Source: Aromatoleum tolulyticum (GTDB lineage Bacteria > Pseudomonadota > Gammaproteobacteria > Burkholderiales > Rhodocyclaceae). From it: a stretch of 64,000 nucleotides of DNA. A model generated the notes under the pieces. It did not search any database, had not been told where the DNA came from, and saw nothing but the letters and a program-made list of their open reading frames with translations. Below are positions 44,986 through 55,523 of the stretch, in pieces. The stretch spans positions 62,001 through 126,000 of the forward strand of contig NZ_FTMD01000010.1 in the NCBI RefSeq assembly GCF_900156155.1. The letters are read 5' to 3'. Position 1 is the first letter of the stretch. Each line of letters begins with the position of its first letter. Both the position numbers and the translations under genes were made by a program.

Positions 44986-45000
44986 GCAGGGCGCGTGCCA
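44986..45000 (-). promoter_or_regulatory. Sigma-54-type promoter of exaC
   Basis: On the minus strand TGGCACGCGCCCTGC matches TGGCACG-N4-TTGC with a single mismatch and exact GG-N10-GC spacing, 63 bases before the exaC start. An upstream CACCTGTTCC at 45129-45138 resembles half of the 36355/42957 palindromes. Confidence 0.8.
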
Positions 45001-45218
45001 GCAAGCGCCACCATCCTCCCGCGAAAAATATTTCGCTTTCCAAACATACACTTGCACGACAGTCACGGAGATTCTCGCAACCGGACGCGCCGCAATCCGG
45101 CACTGCTCCCGGCTGCTCTACAAGGCAACACCTGTTCCGATGCGTGACAACGCAGCCGGCTCCTGCGCCCTCCGTTTCTGCAAAAACCCCTTTGCAAGTG
45201 CGGTTCGACGCCGTCGGA

Positions 45219-46841
45219 ATGATTCATGCTTCATCGCTCCCCATGATGGAAGCTTCACCCCCCCTGTCCCGGCCGGAAACGCTCGTCGCATCGTGGCAAC
45301 GCAGCCGCGAGCACGGGCTGCGGCCCGACGAACCGCTCAATGACACGGCGCTCGCGCCGGGCGAACTCACGGACCGGATCGCGGCAAACAACCGCCTGCT
45401 GGCCTTCTCGCGCCCGATGATCGAAGGCCTGTACCGCCAGATCGGCAGCCCGTCGTCGACGGTGCTGCTGGCCGACCGCCAGGGCATGATCCTCAGCGCG
45501 CTGGGCCACACGGACTTCCTCGACCGCGCGACCCGCGTCGCACTGCGGCCCGGCGTCGACTGGAGCGAGGCCGTGATGGGCACGAACGCGATCGGCACGG
45601 CGCTGCACACCGGAACCGTCGTCACGGTGCAGGGCGACCAGCACTACCTCACGCGCAATCGCATCCTCACCTGCGTCGCGACGCCCATCCTCGCCCCGAC
45701 GGGCGGCATGCTGGGCATCCTCGACGTGTCGTCGGACGCGCACGAGAACCTGACCCATGCCGAAGCGCTGCTGCGCACGACGGCCGAGCTGATCGAACAC
45801 CGCCTGCTGGAAACGCTGGACGACGGTTTCCTCACCCTGCACTTCCACACGCGCCGCGATGCGCTGTCGGACCCCCTGCATGCGCTCGTCGTGTTCGACG
45901 AAGGCGGCCGGCTCGTCGCGAGCAATCGCAAGGCACGCGGACTGCTCGGCCTGGACGCGCGCCGCCCCGCAGCAGCCTATGAAGCCTGTTTTGCGACACC
46001 CTGGGGCAGCCTGGTCGGCTGGGCAGCGCAGGCGCCCGACGCGCCCTTTCCGCTCTACGACCTCAAGGGACGCACCCTCATCGCCCGCGCCAAGCTGCGT
46101 TCGCGGCGCCCCCCCGAAACGGGACCTCGCAGCGGAACGGCGCGCCACGACGATTCCCGCCTGGGCGCGATCGGTCACGGCGACGGGCGCATGGCGCGCA
46201 TCGTCGAAACGCTGCACAGCTGCGCGGCGGAAAACACTCCGCTGCTGATCGAGGGCGAGATGGGAACCGGCAAGGCGCATCTGGTGCGCGCGTTCCATGA
46301 AGACCACAAGCCGACCGCGGACGCACCGCTGATCGGCATCGACTGCACGGTCCTGCCCAGCGGAGAAGCCGCGGAGGCGGAACTCGACCGCGCCTGGACG
46401 CAGGCGGCCAACGGCATCCTGTTCCTTGTGGAGATCGACGCACTACCCACGACGCTGCAGGCGCGACTCTTCGACGCCCACGACGGCAGCCGCGCCCGCG
46501 TGATCGGTGCGGCACGGCGGCCGCTCGCCGAACTGCGCCGCGAAGGGCGACTCGACCTGCGCAATTTCGAGGCGGCGGGCGGCCGGATCATCAGCCTGCC
46601 GCCGCTGCGCGAGCGTGACGATTTCGACGAACTCGTGCGCCATTTCGTGCGCGAGGCCGCCGCCGGGCGACCGATCTACGTGTGCCCCGACGCACTTGCG
46701 CTACTGCACCGCCACCGCTGGCCGGGCAACCTGCGCGAGCTGCGCAACCAGCTGCGCCTGATGCTCGCCCTGATGGGAGACGAGGCCAGCCAGCTGTGCC
46801 CCGAGGACATCCCGCCGGAACTGTTCGAGAACGCCGCCTGA
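45219..46841 (+). CDS. Degenerate AcoR-like sigma-54 activator homologue without GAFTGA loop or HTH
   Basis: About 540 residues from the ATG at 45219 (45243 is an alternative). Residues 10-200 keep the AcoR-type GAF sensor ([30 protein letters not shown]). The AAA+ part has a Walker A-like GEMGTGKA and the [10 protein letters not shown] and [11 protein letters not shown] blocks. However, the segment that should carry ESELFG-GAFTGA is shortened to [13 protein letters not shown], Walker B reads LFLVEID with the aspartate lost, and the protein ends [13 protein letters not shown] with no Fis-type DNA-binding domain. The stop is followed within 13 bases by the next gene. It is divergent from exaC. 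It cannot work as a standard activator; a sensor or anti-activator role, or decay, are the options. Confidence 0.85.
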   Translation: MIHASSLPMMEASPPLSRPETLVASWQRSREHGLRPDEPLNDTALAPGELTDRIAANNRLLAFSRPMIEGLYRQIGSPSSTVLLADRQGMILSALGHTDFLDRATRVALRPGVDWSEAVMGTNAIGTALHTGTVVTVQGDQHYLTRNRILTCVATPILAPTGGMLGILDVSSDAHENLTHAEALLRTTAELIEHRLLETLDDGFLTLHFHTRRDALSDPLHALVVFDEGGRLVASNRKARGLLGLDARRPAAAYEACFATPWGSLVGWAAQAPDAPFPLYDLKGRTLIARAKLRSRRPPETGPRSGTARHDDSRLGAIGHGDGRMARIVETLHSCAAENTPLLIEGEMGTGKAHLVRAFHEDHKPTADAPLIGIDCTVLPSGEAAEAELDRAWTQAANGILFLVEIDALPTTLQARLFDAHDGSRARVIGAARRPLAELRREGRLDLRNFEAAGGRIISLPPLRERDDFDELVRHFVREAAAGRPIYVCPDALALLHRHRWPGNLRELRNQLRLMLALMGDEASQLCPEDIPPELFENAA

Positions 46842-46853
46842 CCTTCCGCGGGA

Positions 46854-47759
46854 TCAGGCCGGCTGCGCCGCCTCGTTGCGCGCGCGGACGAGCGGCAGCA
46901 ACTGGATCGCCATCACGCACGCGAAGATCAGCGCGCCGCCCAGCAGCTGCATCGGCGTGAGTACCTCGCCGACGAAGATGCGCGCCGCGATCGCCGCGAA
47001 CAGCGTCTCGCAGCTCAGCAGGATCGCCGCGTCGGCGGCCAGGGTATGCCGCTGCGCGACCACCTGCAGCGTGAACCCCAACCCCACCGAGAGGATGCCG
47101 GCGTAGGCGATCGACGGCAGCGCGCGCTCCAGCGCATCGATGCTCACGACCTCCAGCGCTCCCCCGCTGGCCATGCCCAGCACGCCGCACATCAGGAACT
47201 GCAGGCACGCGATCGTGATCGGGGCGCCGTGGCGTGCGGCCACCCGCCCGACCATCATCACGTGCGCGGCCCAGAACAGCGCGCTCGCGATCACCCACAG
47301 ATCGCCCGTCGACAGCGCCGAGAGGCTGCCGCCGCCTAGCAGGAAGGTACCGCCGAGGCAGCCCGCGCTCGCCGGCCACACCGACCAGTGCAGGCGTTCG
47401 CGCAACAGCAGCGCACTCGCGACGGGCACCAACGGCACGTACAGCGCGGTGAGAAAGCCGGCGTTGCTCACGGTGGTGCCGGCGATGCCGATCTGCTGGA
47501 ATGCCGCACCGAGGAAGAGCACCACGCCGAGCAGCAGCCCGCCCGCCAGATCGCGGCCATCCAGCCACACGCCGCGCCGCCCGAGCCGGCGTAGCTCGCG
47601 CGCGACCAGCGGCAGGATCACCACGGCGCCGAACAGGAAGCGCACACCGGTGAAGGTGAACGGACCGACGTCGCGCATGCCCGCCTGCTGGGCGACGAAG
47701 GCCGTCCCCCAGATCAGTGCTGCAACCAACAGGAGGCCATTGGCCTGCGCGCGCTTCAT
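46854..47759 (-). CDS. EamA/DMT-family transporter
   Basis: A 301-residue membrane protein with ten hydrophobic segments in two EamA repeats. The N-terminus LLLVAALIWGTAFVAQQAGM and the second-half GILSVGLGFTLQVVAQRHT are typical of this drug/metabolite exporter family. It is convergent with the AcoR-like gene (12-base gap). The transported compound is unknown. Confidence 0.9.
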   Translation of the reverse strand: MKRAQANGLLLVAALIWGTAFVAQQAGMRDVGPFTFTGVRFLFGAVVILPLVARELRRLGRRGVWLDGRDLAGGLLLGVVLFLGAAFQQIGIAGTTVSNAGFLTALYVPLVPVASALLLRERLHWSVWPASAGCLGGTFLLGGGSLSALSTGDLWVIASALFWAAHVMMVGRVAARHGAPITIACLQFLMCGVLGMASGGALEVVSIDALERALPSIAYAGILSVGLGFTLQVVAQRHTLAADAAILLSCETLFAAIAARIFVGEVLTPMQLLGGALIFACVMAIQLLPLVRARNEAAQPA

Positions 47760-48186
47760 TCACCTGCTCCCGATGCGATCATGTTCGACGTGGCTGCCGA
47801 TCCGGCCACCATCCGGGCGGATCCCGAGGCAGGAAAGGTCGACGAACGCTTCCCGCCCGCCGACAATGCTCCCGCCGGGGGGATGTCCCGGACCGGCCGA
47901 GGCGCCTTTATACCCGAGCGGCGGGCATCGCTGGAGAGAGCGCACGCTGGATTTTGTGCAGATCGCCATTCAACTCTGCCATTTCGTCAGAGCCATAGCA
48001 TTTCGATACAAAATTGACCATTCTGTTTGAGCGACGCATCCTTCAAAGTTCGGCCCTGCGCAACGGCACCGACCAGGTCCCGCGACGCCTTCCGCCCTGC
48101 CCGACGAACCACATCCCGTCGCGCGGGGTCGAACCGAACCTTCGCACCGCGGACTGCGGCGCGCGCACTGGGGGTAAACCGACACC
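47760..48186. other. Intergenic region between EamA transporter and arginase genes
   Basis: No gene is supported in these 427 bases; short open frames on both strands lack ribosome sites and family features. The stretch around 47950-48030 is AT-richer than its surroundings and probably holds the promoters of the two divergent genes, but I could not pick out a convincing -35/-10 pair. Confidence 0.5.
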
Positions 48187-49128
48187 ATGACGATTCTGAA
48201 CGTAAGCCTGATTGGCGTTCCCACCGACGTAGGCGCCGGCACGCGCGGCGCCAGCATGGGCCCGGAGGCCCTGCGCGTGGCCGAGATTCACGCGGCGATC
48301 GCGGCCTTCGGTGCCGACGTGCGCGACTGCGGCAACCTCGTTGGCCCGGCGAATCCAAACCTGCCTGCGGTCGACGGCTTCCGTCACCTGCAGGAGGTGG
48401 CACAGTGGAACGAGATCCTGCACGAGGCGGTGTATGCCGAACTGTGCGCCGGACGCCTGCCGGTGATGATGGGCGGCGACCACTGCCTCGCGATCGGGTC
48501 CATCAGCGCCGTCGCGCGCCATTGCCGCAGCGTCGGCAAGAAGCTGCGCGTGTTGTGGTTCGATGCGCACGCCGACCTCAACACCGCGACAATGACGCCT
48601 TCCGGCAACATCCACGGCATGCCCGTCGCCTGCCTGTGCGGCCACGGCCCGGAAGTGCTGACGCGCATCGGCGGCCATATCCCGGCGATGCGCCCGGCCG
48701 AGATCCGCCAGATCGGCATCCGCAGCGTCGACGAGGGCGAAAAACGCTTCCTGTGCGAACTCGGGGTCGAAGTCTTCGACATGCGCTACATCGACGAAGT
48801 CGGCATGCGCGCGGTGATGGAACAGGCGCTCGCCGGCGTGGACGAGAACACGCACCTGCACGTCAGCCTGGATGTCGACTTCCTCGATCCGACCATCGCG
48901 CCGGGCGTCGGCACCACCGTGCGCGGCGGCCCGACCTACCGCGAGGCCGAGCTGTGCATGGAGATGATCGCCGACACCGAGCAGTTCGCCTCGCTCGACA
49001 TCGTCGAACTCAACCCCGCGCTCGACCACCGCAACATGACCGCCGAACTGGCCGTCGATCTCGTCGAGAGCCTGTTCGGCAAGAGCACGCTGATGCGCAT
49101 GCACCGGCAGACGCGCGGCAACCGCTGA
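48187..49128 (+). CDS. rocF: Arginase
   Basis: A 313-residue ureohydrolase. The manganese ligands lie in GGDHC (near residue 97), DAHADLN (near residue 125) and SLDVDFLDP (near residue 228); GNIHGMPVA follows the second motif as in arginases rather than agmatinases. It cleaves arginine to ornithine and urea in the cytoplasm. It is monocistronic here; no urease or ornithine aminotransferase is adjacent. Confidence 0.92.
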   Translation: MTILNVSLIGVPTDVGAGTRGASMGPEALRVAEIHAAIAAFGADVRDCGNLVGPANPNLPAVDGFRHLQEVAQWNEILHEAVYAELCAGRLPVMMGGDHCLAIGSISAVARHCRSVGKKLRVLWFDAHADLNTATMTPSGNIHGMPVACLCGHGPEVLTRIGGHIPAMRPAEIRQIGIRSVDEGEKRFLCELGVEVFDMRYIDEVGMRAVMEQALAGVDENTHLHVSLDVDFLDPTIAPGVGTTVRGGPTYREAELCMEMIADTEQFASLDIVELNPALDHRNMTAELAVDLVESLFGKSTLMRMHRQTRGNR

Positions 49129-49159
49129 ACCGGCGGCACGCTCCGGCGCGCGGCCGCGC

Positions 49160-51214
49160 TCAGAAGTCGAGCCGCAGCGACACCCAGTGGCGACGGCCGA
49201 CGACACGGTCGGCCGGACTGCCGTTGGACTTGAACTCGCCGTGGTCGCCGTCGAGCGACTGCACCGTGTACGCCACTTCGCCGCCCTGCCTCGCGATGCG
49301 GAACGGGTAGCCCAGGCGCGCGTCGGTGCGCACGTAGCCCCCGACCGAGGTGTTGCGCGTCCATCGCATCGGATCGACCCAGTATCGCGCCACGGAGCCT
49401 TCCAGGCCGTACGGCAGCTTCTGCATCCACAGCAGCGAGGAGGCGCGCCGCGGCGCGGATTCCTCGGCGAACGCATCGACCAGTTCCTTGCGGCCGCGGC
49501 GGGTCACCAGGTTGCTCGTTGGCGTGAGCGCGCCACCCGAGTAGTCGCTGTCGATGCGGATGAAGCTCTGCGACACCATCAGGCGCGTCGCCTCCAGCGG
49601 CTGCCACTTCCACTGGTATTCGACACCATCGATGCGGATATCCTGGATCGGCATCACCTGGTCGCCCAGCCGGTCGCGCACGTTCGGGTCGATCAGGAAG
49701 AGGCGGTCGCCCACGCGTTCGCGGAAGCCCCGAACGTCCAGGCTCATGCGCCAGTCCTTCCAGTCGCCGAGGTAACCGACTTCCCAGCTGTCCAGGCTCT
49801 CGGCCGGCAGATTGCGCGTTCCCGTGAACACGGCGCGCGTGGCGCTGCTGCGCAAGTTCGCGCGGTAGTCGAGAATGCTGGCCGTGCGCCACGCCCGCGT
49901 GTAGCCGGCGCGGACGGTATTCTCGGCGTTCAGGTGAAAGCCGCCGCTCGCGCGCGACGACACGTTGTTGCCGGCGAGCGAATCGTATTCGGACGAGAAA
50001 CCCAGGTTTCCCGTGAACCATGCCACGGGCGCCCACTCCGCGTTCGCGAAGGCGCGGCTGACGTCGCGCGACACCTTGTTCTGCCCGTACAGCATACTCT
50101 TCGAGCGCAGCGTGTCCTGCCGCCAGCTCGCCCCCCACACGAGCCGCGTCCTGTCGAAGGGCGAGAAGGTGTGCTGCGCCTCGACCTCGCTGCGGTGGCC
50201 GCGATCACCGGACTCGTCGATACGCGCAAAACCTGCCGGAAGACCGGGATCGACGTATTCGTCGCTCGCCTCGTCGGCCGAGTAGGCATAGCGCAGCGAG
50301 AAATCGGAGCCCTCGGACAAGGTTCGCAGCCAGCGAAGCTGCAGCCAGTTGCTCGACTGATCGAAATCGCGGATCGGATTCTCCGGATCGCTGCGGAACA
50401 GCTCGCCGCTGCGGTTCACGAAGTCCTTGTCCAGGCGCCCGAAAGTCATCACGCCCTCGATCCGGCCCGCGTGCAGGTCGAGTTCGTCGCGCACGCCGAG
50501 GCGCCAGGTCGCGCGCAGGTCCAGCAGGCGCGAGCGGAAGCTGTCGATCCAGTCGTACTGGTCCTCCAGCCCGTCGTCGTCGAGCTGCTGATAGGTCACG
50601 CGAAACTCGCCTTCCTCGCCCAGCCGCGCGCCGCCGCGCAACGTGTAGTCGCGCACCCCCTGGCTGCCGTGGTTGGCCGCCACCGAGACGCCGCGCACCA
50701 GCGCAGGATCGACGGTGACGATGTTGATCACGCCGAGGAAGGCATTCGTGCCATAGGAGGTGGTGTTCGACCCGCGCACGACCTCGATGCGTTCGATGTC
50801 CTCGAGCGCGACCGGCATCAGCGCCCAGTTGACGCCGCTGCGGAACAGCGGCGAATGCAGCGAGCGGCCATCCACCAGCACCTGCACCCGCGGCGAGAAA
50901 TCCTCGTCGGTGATGCCGTGATAGGTCACCCGCGCCGGATCGGTGTTGTGCGGAAAAGTCTGGAAGCCCGGCACGAGGCGGAACACGTCGTTGAGCGCGC
51001 GCACGCCCGCGGCCTTGATCGTCTCGCGGTCGATCACGGTGACCGCCGTCGGCGCGTCCACCTGCCGCTGCGGCAGCCGGCTCACGCTCGCCACGACGGG
51101 CAATTCACTGAAGAAGAGATTATCGTCCGCCGCCGCCGGGGCACCGACAAGCGCTGCCGCCACTGCCAGGACGGACGCCCCGCCGCTGCCGATCTTTCTT
51201 GTATTCACCTGCAC
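49160..51214 (-). CDS. TonB-dependent outer-membrane receptor
   Basis: About 684 residues. The start is uncertain: GTG codons at 51214 and 51208 follow a GGGAG ribosome site, and no suitable ATG is present. A signal peptide (SVLAVAAALVGAPAAA-DD) precedes the plug domain (APTAVTVIDRETIKAAGVRAL, RIEVVRGSNTTSYGTNAFLG), and the barrel ends with HWVSLRLDF, a proper terminal aromatic. It resembles IrgA/colicin I receptor-type siderophore receptors, but the ligand is unknown. It is convergent with arginase; no TonB or regulator is nearby. Confidence 0.9.
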   Translation of the reverse strand: MQVNTRKIGSGGASVLAVAAALVGAPAAADDNLFFSELPVVASVSRLPQRQVDAPTAVTVIDRETIKAAGVRALNDVFRLVPGFQTFPHNTDPARVTYHGITDEDFSPRVQVLVDGRSLHSPLFRSGVNWALMPVALEDIERIEVVRGSNTTSYGTNAFLGVINIVTVDPALVRGVSVAANHGSQGVRDYTLRGGARLGEEGEFRVTYQQLDDDGLEDQYDWIDSFRSRLLDLRATWRLGVRDELDLHAGRIEGVMTFGRLDKDFVNRSGELFRSDPENPIRDFDQSSNWLQLRWLRTLSEGSDFSLRYAYSADEASDEYVDPGLPAGFARIDESGDRGHRSEVEAQHTFSPFDRTRLVWGASWRQDTLRSKSMLYGQNKVSRDVSRAFANAEWAPVAWFTGNLGFSSEYDSLAGNNVSSRASGGFHLNAENTVRAGYTRAWRTASILDYRANLRSSATRAVFTGTRNLPAESLDSWEVGYLGDWKDWRMSLDVRGFRERVGDRLFLIDPNVRDRLGDQVMPIQDIRIDGVEYQWKWQPLEATRLMVSQSFIRIDSDYSGGALTPTSNLVTRRGRKELVDAFAEESAPRRASSLLWMQKLPYGLEGSVARYWVDPMRWTRNTSVGGYVRTDARLGYPFRIARQGGEVAYTVQSLDGDHGEFKSNGSPADRVVGRRHWVSLRLDF

Positions 51215-51420
51215 ACGACTCCCGCGGCCGCGACTCGAAGTGCATGAGTATCGAAGGTGTCGCTGCAGTGCGTCAATCCCGACCGCACCGGCGCGACTCC
51301 CGTTTCGACATGCGGATGCGGGCAACGCAGCCGCCCGCGAGCCACCGGTGCGCCACCTTGCCCCTTGTGACCTTACAATGCGCCCCGCTGCACCCAAAAC
51401 AACAACACAGGATATAGCGC

Positions 51421-53283
51421 ATGCATTCGCGCAAGGCATTGCCGGCCCTCACGGTCGGCGCGATCGGCGTGGTGTTCGGCGACATCGGCACGAGTCCGCT
51501 CTACGCCCTGAAGGAAATCTTCAACGGCCACCATCCCATTCCCGTCACCCCCGAAAACATCCTCGGCATCCTGTCGATGGTGTTCTGGTCGATCATGGTG
51601 CTGGTGACGCTCAAGTACGTGCTGATCATCATGCGGGCGGACAACCGCGGTGAAGGCGGCTCGCTGGCGCTGCTCGCGCTGATCGTCGACAAGGCGAAGA
51701 GCCGGCGGCTCACCTGGGTCGTGTCGATGCTGGGGGTGTTCGCGGCGGCGCTGTTCTACGGCGACAGCATGATCACGCCAGCCATCTCGGTGCTGTCGGC
51801 GGTCGAGGGCCTGGGCATCGTCGCGCCGGAGCTGCAATCCTTCGTCGTGCCCATCACGGTGACGATCCTCACGGCGCTGTTCATGATCCAGCGCCGCGGC
51901 ACCGGCGCCGTCGGCCTGTTCTTCGGCCCGGTCATGGTCGGCTGGTTCGCGGTGCTGGCGGTGCTGGGCCTCAACGAAATCATCCGCCATCCGGAAGTGC
52001 TCGCGGCCCTGAACCCGATGTACGCGCTCGGCTTCATCGGCAACCACACCGCGCTCGCCTTCCTCGCCCTCGGCGCGGTCGTGCTCGCGGTGACCGGCGG
52101 CGAGGCGCTCTACACCGACATGGGTCATTTCGGCCCCTTCCCGATCCGCCTCGCGTGGTTCGCCTTCGTGATGCCGGCGCTGGTGCTCAACTACTTCGGC
52201 CAGGGCGCGCTGCTGCTGAACGAGCCGGCATCGATCGAGAATCCCTTCTTCCACCTCGGACCGTCGTGGGCCATGATTCCCATGTTGATCCTCGCGACGC
52301 TCGCCACCGTGATCGCATCGCAGGCAGTGATCTCGGGCGCCTTCTCGGTGGCGCGCCAGGCCGTGCAGATGGGCCTGCTGCCGCGCATGCTGATCGTGCA
52401 CACCTCGGGCCAGGAAGAGGGGCAGATCTACGTGCCCTTCACCAACTGGACGCTCTACCTCGCCGTGGTCGCGCTGGTGCTGGGATTCCAGAGTTCCTCG
52501 AACCTGGCCGCCGCATACGGCATCGCCGTCACCGGCACGATGATGATCGACACCGTGCTCATCGCCTTCGTGATGGTCCTGCTGTGGCGCTGGAATCGCC
52601 TGCTCGTCGCCCTCGTCGCCGGCTCGCTGCTGGCGGTCGACATCGCCTTCTTCGCCGCCAACGCGATCAAGATCCCGCAGGGCGGATGGTTCCCGATCGC
52701 GATGGGGCTCGTATCCTTCACGGTGCTGACGACCTGGCGCCGCGGACGCGGCATCGTGCAGGAGGAGATCGCCAAGCAGGGCCTGTCGATGAACGATTTC
52801 ATGGCCATGATCGGCAGCGTGCATCGCGTTCACGGCACCGCCGTGTTCATGACCAGCGCGAAGGACGGCGTGCCCGCCGCGCTGCTGCACAATCTCAAGC
52901 ACAACCAGGTGATGCACGAACGCGTCGTGCTGGTCACGGTGCAGACCGCCGACACCCCCTACGTCAGTGAGCTGGACCGCATCTACCTCCATCACCTGAA
53001 GCAGGGCTTCATCCGCGTGATCCTGCGCTACGGCTTCATGGAAGACCCGGACATCCCGAGCGCGCTGGACCACTGCAGCCGCTTCGGCGAACCCTTCGAC
53101 ATGATGGAGACGACCTTCTACCTGTCGCGCGAAACGGTGATCCCGCGCCTGAGCCGCAGCCGCATCGCACCGTGGCGCGCACGTCTGTTCGCGTTCATGA
53201 CGAAGAATGCGACGAGCGCGACGGACTTCTTCCGCATCCCGAACAATCGCGTCGTCGAACTCGGCACGCAGCTCGTGATCTAG
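51421..53283 (+). CDS. kup: Low-affinity potassium transporter Kup
   Basis: A 620-residue membrane protein with about twelve helices and a C-terminal cytoplasmic domain of some 150 residues. Hallmarks are [20 protein letters not shown] at the N-terminus, [10 protein letters not shown] and [13 protein letters not shown]. It imports K+ with protons at acidic pH. It is transcribed alone. Confidence 0.96.
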   Translation: MHSRKALPALTVGAIGVVFGDIGTSPLYALKEIFNGHHPIPVTPENILGILSMVFWSIMVLVTLKYVLIIMRADNRGEGGSLALLALIVDKAKSRRLTWVVSMLGVFAAALFYGDSMITPAISVLSAVEGLGIVAPELQSFVVPITVTILTALFMIQRRGTGAVGLFFGPVMVGWFAVLAVLGLNEIIRHPEVLAALNPMYALGFIGNHTALAFLALGAVVLAVTGGEALYTDMGHFGPFPIRLAWFAFVMPALVLNYFGQGALLLNEPASIENPFFHLGPSWAMIPMLILATLATVIASQAVISGAFSVARQAVQMGLLPRMLIVHTSGQEEGQIYVPFTNWTLYLAVVALVLGFQSSSNLAAAYGIAVTGTMMIDTVLIAFVMVLLWRWNRLLVALVAGSLLAVDIAFFAANAIKIPQGGWFPIAMGLVSFTVLTTWRRGRGIVQEEIAKQGLSMNDFMAMIGSVHRVHGTAVFMTSAKDGVPAALLHNLKHNQVMHERVVLVTVQTADTPYVSELDRIYLHHLKQGFIRVILRYGFMEDPDIPSALDHCSRFGEPFDMMETTFYLSRETVIPRLSRSRIAPWRARLFAFMTKNATSATDFFRIPNNRVVELGTQLVI

Positions 53284-53292
53284 CGGCCGTCC

Positions 53293-53886
53293 TTACGGCT
53301 CCTGCGGCCGTTCGCGGAAGTGCTCTTCCGCGAGCTGCGCCGCCACCGCCCACAGCGCCGGCGCGCCGCGCTCGATGGGCGGGCGGCAGCGCGCCTCGAC
53401 CTGCTCGAGGGTGACCTCGCATTCGACCCAGGTGCCGCCGTCGGTGGCGGCGTTGTGCAGCATCGGCTGGAAACGGTCGAGCGCCTTGGCGAATCTCGCA
53501 TCATCGCTCTCGGCCGCCTCGAACTCGAACCACAGCTCGCGGAATTCGGCCGCCTGGGCGTCGGGCAGCAGGCCGAAAATGCGCTCGGCGGCCAGCCTTT
53601 CCCGCTCGGCCTGGCCGGCGTGCGTCGACGGCATGTGGAAGGGCACGTCGCCCGCGTCGATCTCGACGATGTCGTGGATCAGCAGCATCTTCACGACGCG
53701 CACCACGTCGACCTCGCCGGCGGCATGCCCGGCGAGCACCAGCGCGTAGAGCGCGAGGTGCCAGGAATGCTCGGCGCTGTTCTCGCGCCGCGAGCGGTCG
53801 ATCAGCGGCGACAGCCGGACGATGCTCTTGAGCCGGTCGATTTCCTTCAGGAAGGCCAGTTGCCGTTGCAGGTCGGATACGTTCAC
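53293..53886 (-). CDS. HD-domain hydrolase (YfbR-like)
   Basis: About 197 residues from a GTG at 53886 (VNVSDLQRQLAFLKEI). Metal-binding residues are the histidine in ENSAEHSWHLALYAL, the HD pair in LLIHDIVEIDAGD and a later aspartate, as in the HD_3 group related to YfbR 5'-deoxynucleotidase and YGK1. It likely hydrolyses a nucleoside monophosphate. It is convergent with kup (nine-base gap). The frame open further 5' is probably not translated. Confidence 0.83.
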   Translation of the reverse strand: MNVSDLQRQLAFLKEIDRLKSIVRLSPLIDRSRRENSAEHSWHLALYALVLAGHAAGEVDVVRVVKMLLIHDIVEIDAGDVPFHMPSTHAGQAERERLAAERIFGLLPDAQAAEFRELWFEFEAAESDDARFAKALDRFQPMLHNAATDGGTWVECEVTLEQVEARCRPPIERGAPALWAVAAQLAEEHFRERPQEP

Positions 53887-53964
53887 GGTGCTGCGGACTC
53901 GGTGAGGCTGCGGGGCCGGAAAGTCTACCAGAGCCCGCAGCTTCCCTTCGTCTCCGCCCGAAGC

Positions 53965-54004
53965 GCACAAAATGAAAGGACCGGATGCCTCCGCTCCCGG
54001 TCCT
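53965..54004 (-). terminator. Probable terminator of the thiosulfate dehydrogenase gene
   Basis: AGGACCGG (53977-53984) pairs with CCGGTCCT (53997-54004). On the minus strand the stem is followed by TTCATTTTG, 26 bases after the tsdA-type stop. Confidence 0.65.
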
Positions 54005-54030
54005 GTCTGGTCACAGCGGCCCGCGCGCCG

Positions 54031-55059
54031 TCACTTCTTCTTCGCCGCCGCGACCTCCTTGTTCATCGCGTCGATGATCGGCTTGAAGGGCCCGAACTTG
54101 TGCTGCTCGGCGGTGAAGCCTTCGCGGTACGGCGGGAAGTGCGCATCGACGACCTTGTTGATGCGCGCCGGGAAGTCCGCCTCCAGACCCGCCTTCTTCG
54201 GGCGCGGCTGGCTGTTGATGAAGGCCGCCACGTCGAACGCCTGCTCGTCGGTGAGGACCGGCGCCTCCGCCGTCACGCCCTTGGGCATGTTGTTGCGGAT
54301 GAAGCGCGCCGCCATGATCACGCGGTTCATGCCGGCGCCGTCGTTGTAGCTGTCCGGCCCCCACAGCGGCGGATTCACGTAGCCTTGCGCATCGCCGGCC
54401 TGTCCCACGCGCACGCCCTGGCCTTCCGGGCCGTGGCAGGCGACACAGAACTGGTCATACACCTGCTTGCCCTGCACCGGGTCGGCCGGACGGTCCGGGA
54501 ACTTGCCCGGCTTCGGCAGCCCCAGGCCGGCCACGTTGGCACCGACCGGCACGTTCGTCGACATGAAGCGCATGTAGGTCGTCATCGCCTTCATCTCGAC
54601 GCTGTCGAGCGGCAGCCGGCGCCCGTTCATCGACCGCTCCATGCAGCCGTTGATGCGTTCCTCGATCGTCTGCACCGAGTCCTCGCGCGCCTTGTAGGCG
54701 GGATAGCCGACGTAGGTGCCGACGAAGCCGTTGCCGTCCTTTTTCGCGCCGCCGTCGAGGTGACAGGTCGTGCAGCCGAGATTGTTGCCCGCAAAGCGCT
54801 TGGCGGGATCGGCAACCTCGGGTCCGATGTACTGATAGGTCTTCAGCACGAGATCCCGGCCCATGCGCACCATCTGCCCGTACTTGTCGTTCGGCAGCTT
54901 GTCGACGTCCGGCACGACCCACGGATACGCCGCCGGTGCGGCAGGCGCGGCCGCTGCGGGCGCCGCTGCGGCCGGAGCCGGCTGGGCCGGCTCGGCCGCA
55001 ATCGAAGATCCCGCGGCTGCGACCAGAGCCACCGCCAATACATTCAGTTTCGCACTCAT
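54031..55059 (-). CDS. tsdA: Diheme thiosulfate dehydrogenase TsdA-like cytochrome c
   Basis: A 342-residue periplasmic protein with a signal peptide (VLAVALVAAAGSSIAA-EP) and an Ala/Pro-rich linker up to residue 48. Heme motifs are CTTCH and CVACH. The segment RINGCMERSMNGR between them supplies the cysteine that ligates the first heme in TsdA, which distinguishes it from ordinary diheme cytochromes. TsdA oxidises thiosulfate to tetrathionate (or the reverse). No TsdB is adjacent. The AP-rich linker is longer than in purified TsdA. Confidence 0.9.
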   Translation of the reverse strand: MSAKLNVLAVALVAAAGSSIAAEPAQPAPAAAAPAAAAPAAPAAYPWVVPDVDKLPNDKYGQMVRMGRDLVLKTYQYIGPEVADPAKRFAGNNLGCTTCHLDGGAKKDGNGFVGTYVGYPAYKAREDSVQTIEERINGCMERSMNGRRLPLDSVEMKAMTTYMRFMSTNVPVGANVAGLGLPKPGKFPDRPADPVQGKQVYDQFCVACHGPEGQGVRVGQAGDAQGYVNPPLWGPDSYNDGAGMNRVIMAARFIRNNMPKGVTAEAPVLTDEQAFDVAAFINSQPRPKKAGLEADFPARINKVVDAHFPPYREGFTAEQHKFGPFKPIIDAMNKEVAAAKKK

Positions 55060-55523
55060 CGTTGCCTCCGTCCCGATTGGTCATCCAGGAGGGAACCGTC
55101 GTTTCCGGATCCCGCTTCCTTGGTTTGCACAATAGACGGACGGCATTTACCCAGGAATTGGTATGAGCGTCTGTTTCGCTAGATCAATCTCCCTATGGAT
55201 GAACATCACCAGAAAGGCTACAGAACCGGTCTCGCACCGTGACGACGACTCCGTCCGCCGACGCACTGGCGTCATATGTCGATCGGGGCGGCACGCGGGA
55301 TGTGCCCGACGCGCGCGCGGGGCACGCGTCCGGCCGAAGTACCGCATCCTCGACCTGCGTGCCCGCAGATGTCATGCGAAACGCATTTTCAGTGTAGCGC
55401 GGGCGTCGAGTTCGCCTGTACCGATCGGGCCGCGGCATTTGAATCGCCCCGCCAGCCGCGCGACAATGTGTTCCAAGGCTGCACATGCGGGTGAATGCCG
55501 ATGGACAAACCGGAGATGACCGA
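55060..55523. other. Divergent region between tsdA and an alpha/beta hydrolase gene
   Basis: No coding sequence is supported in these 464 bases. It must hold the two divergent promoters, but I see no convincing hexamer pair, hairpin or operator. Confidence 0.45.
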
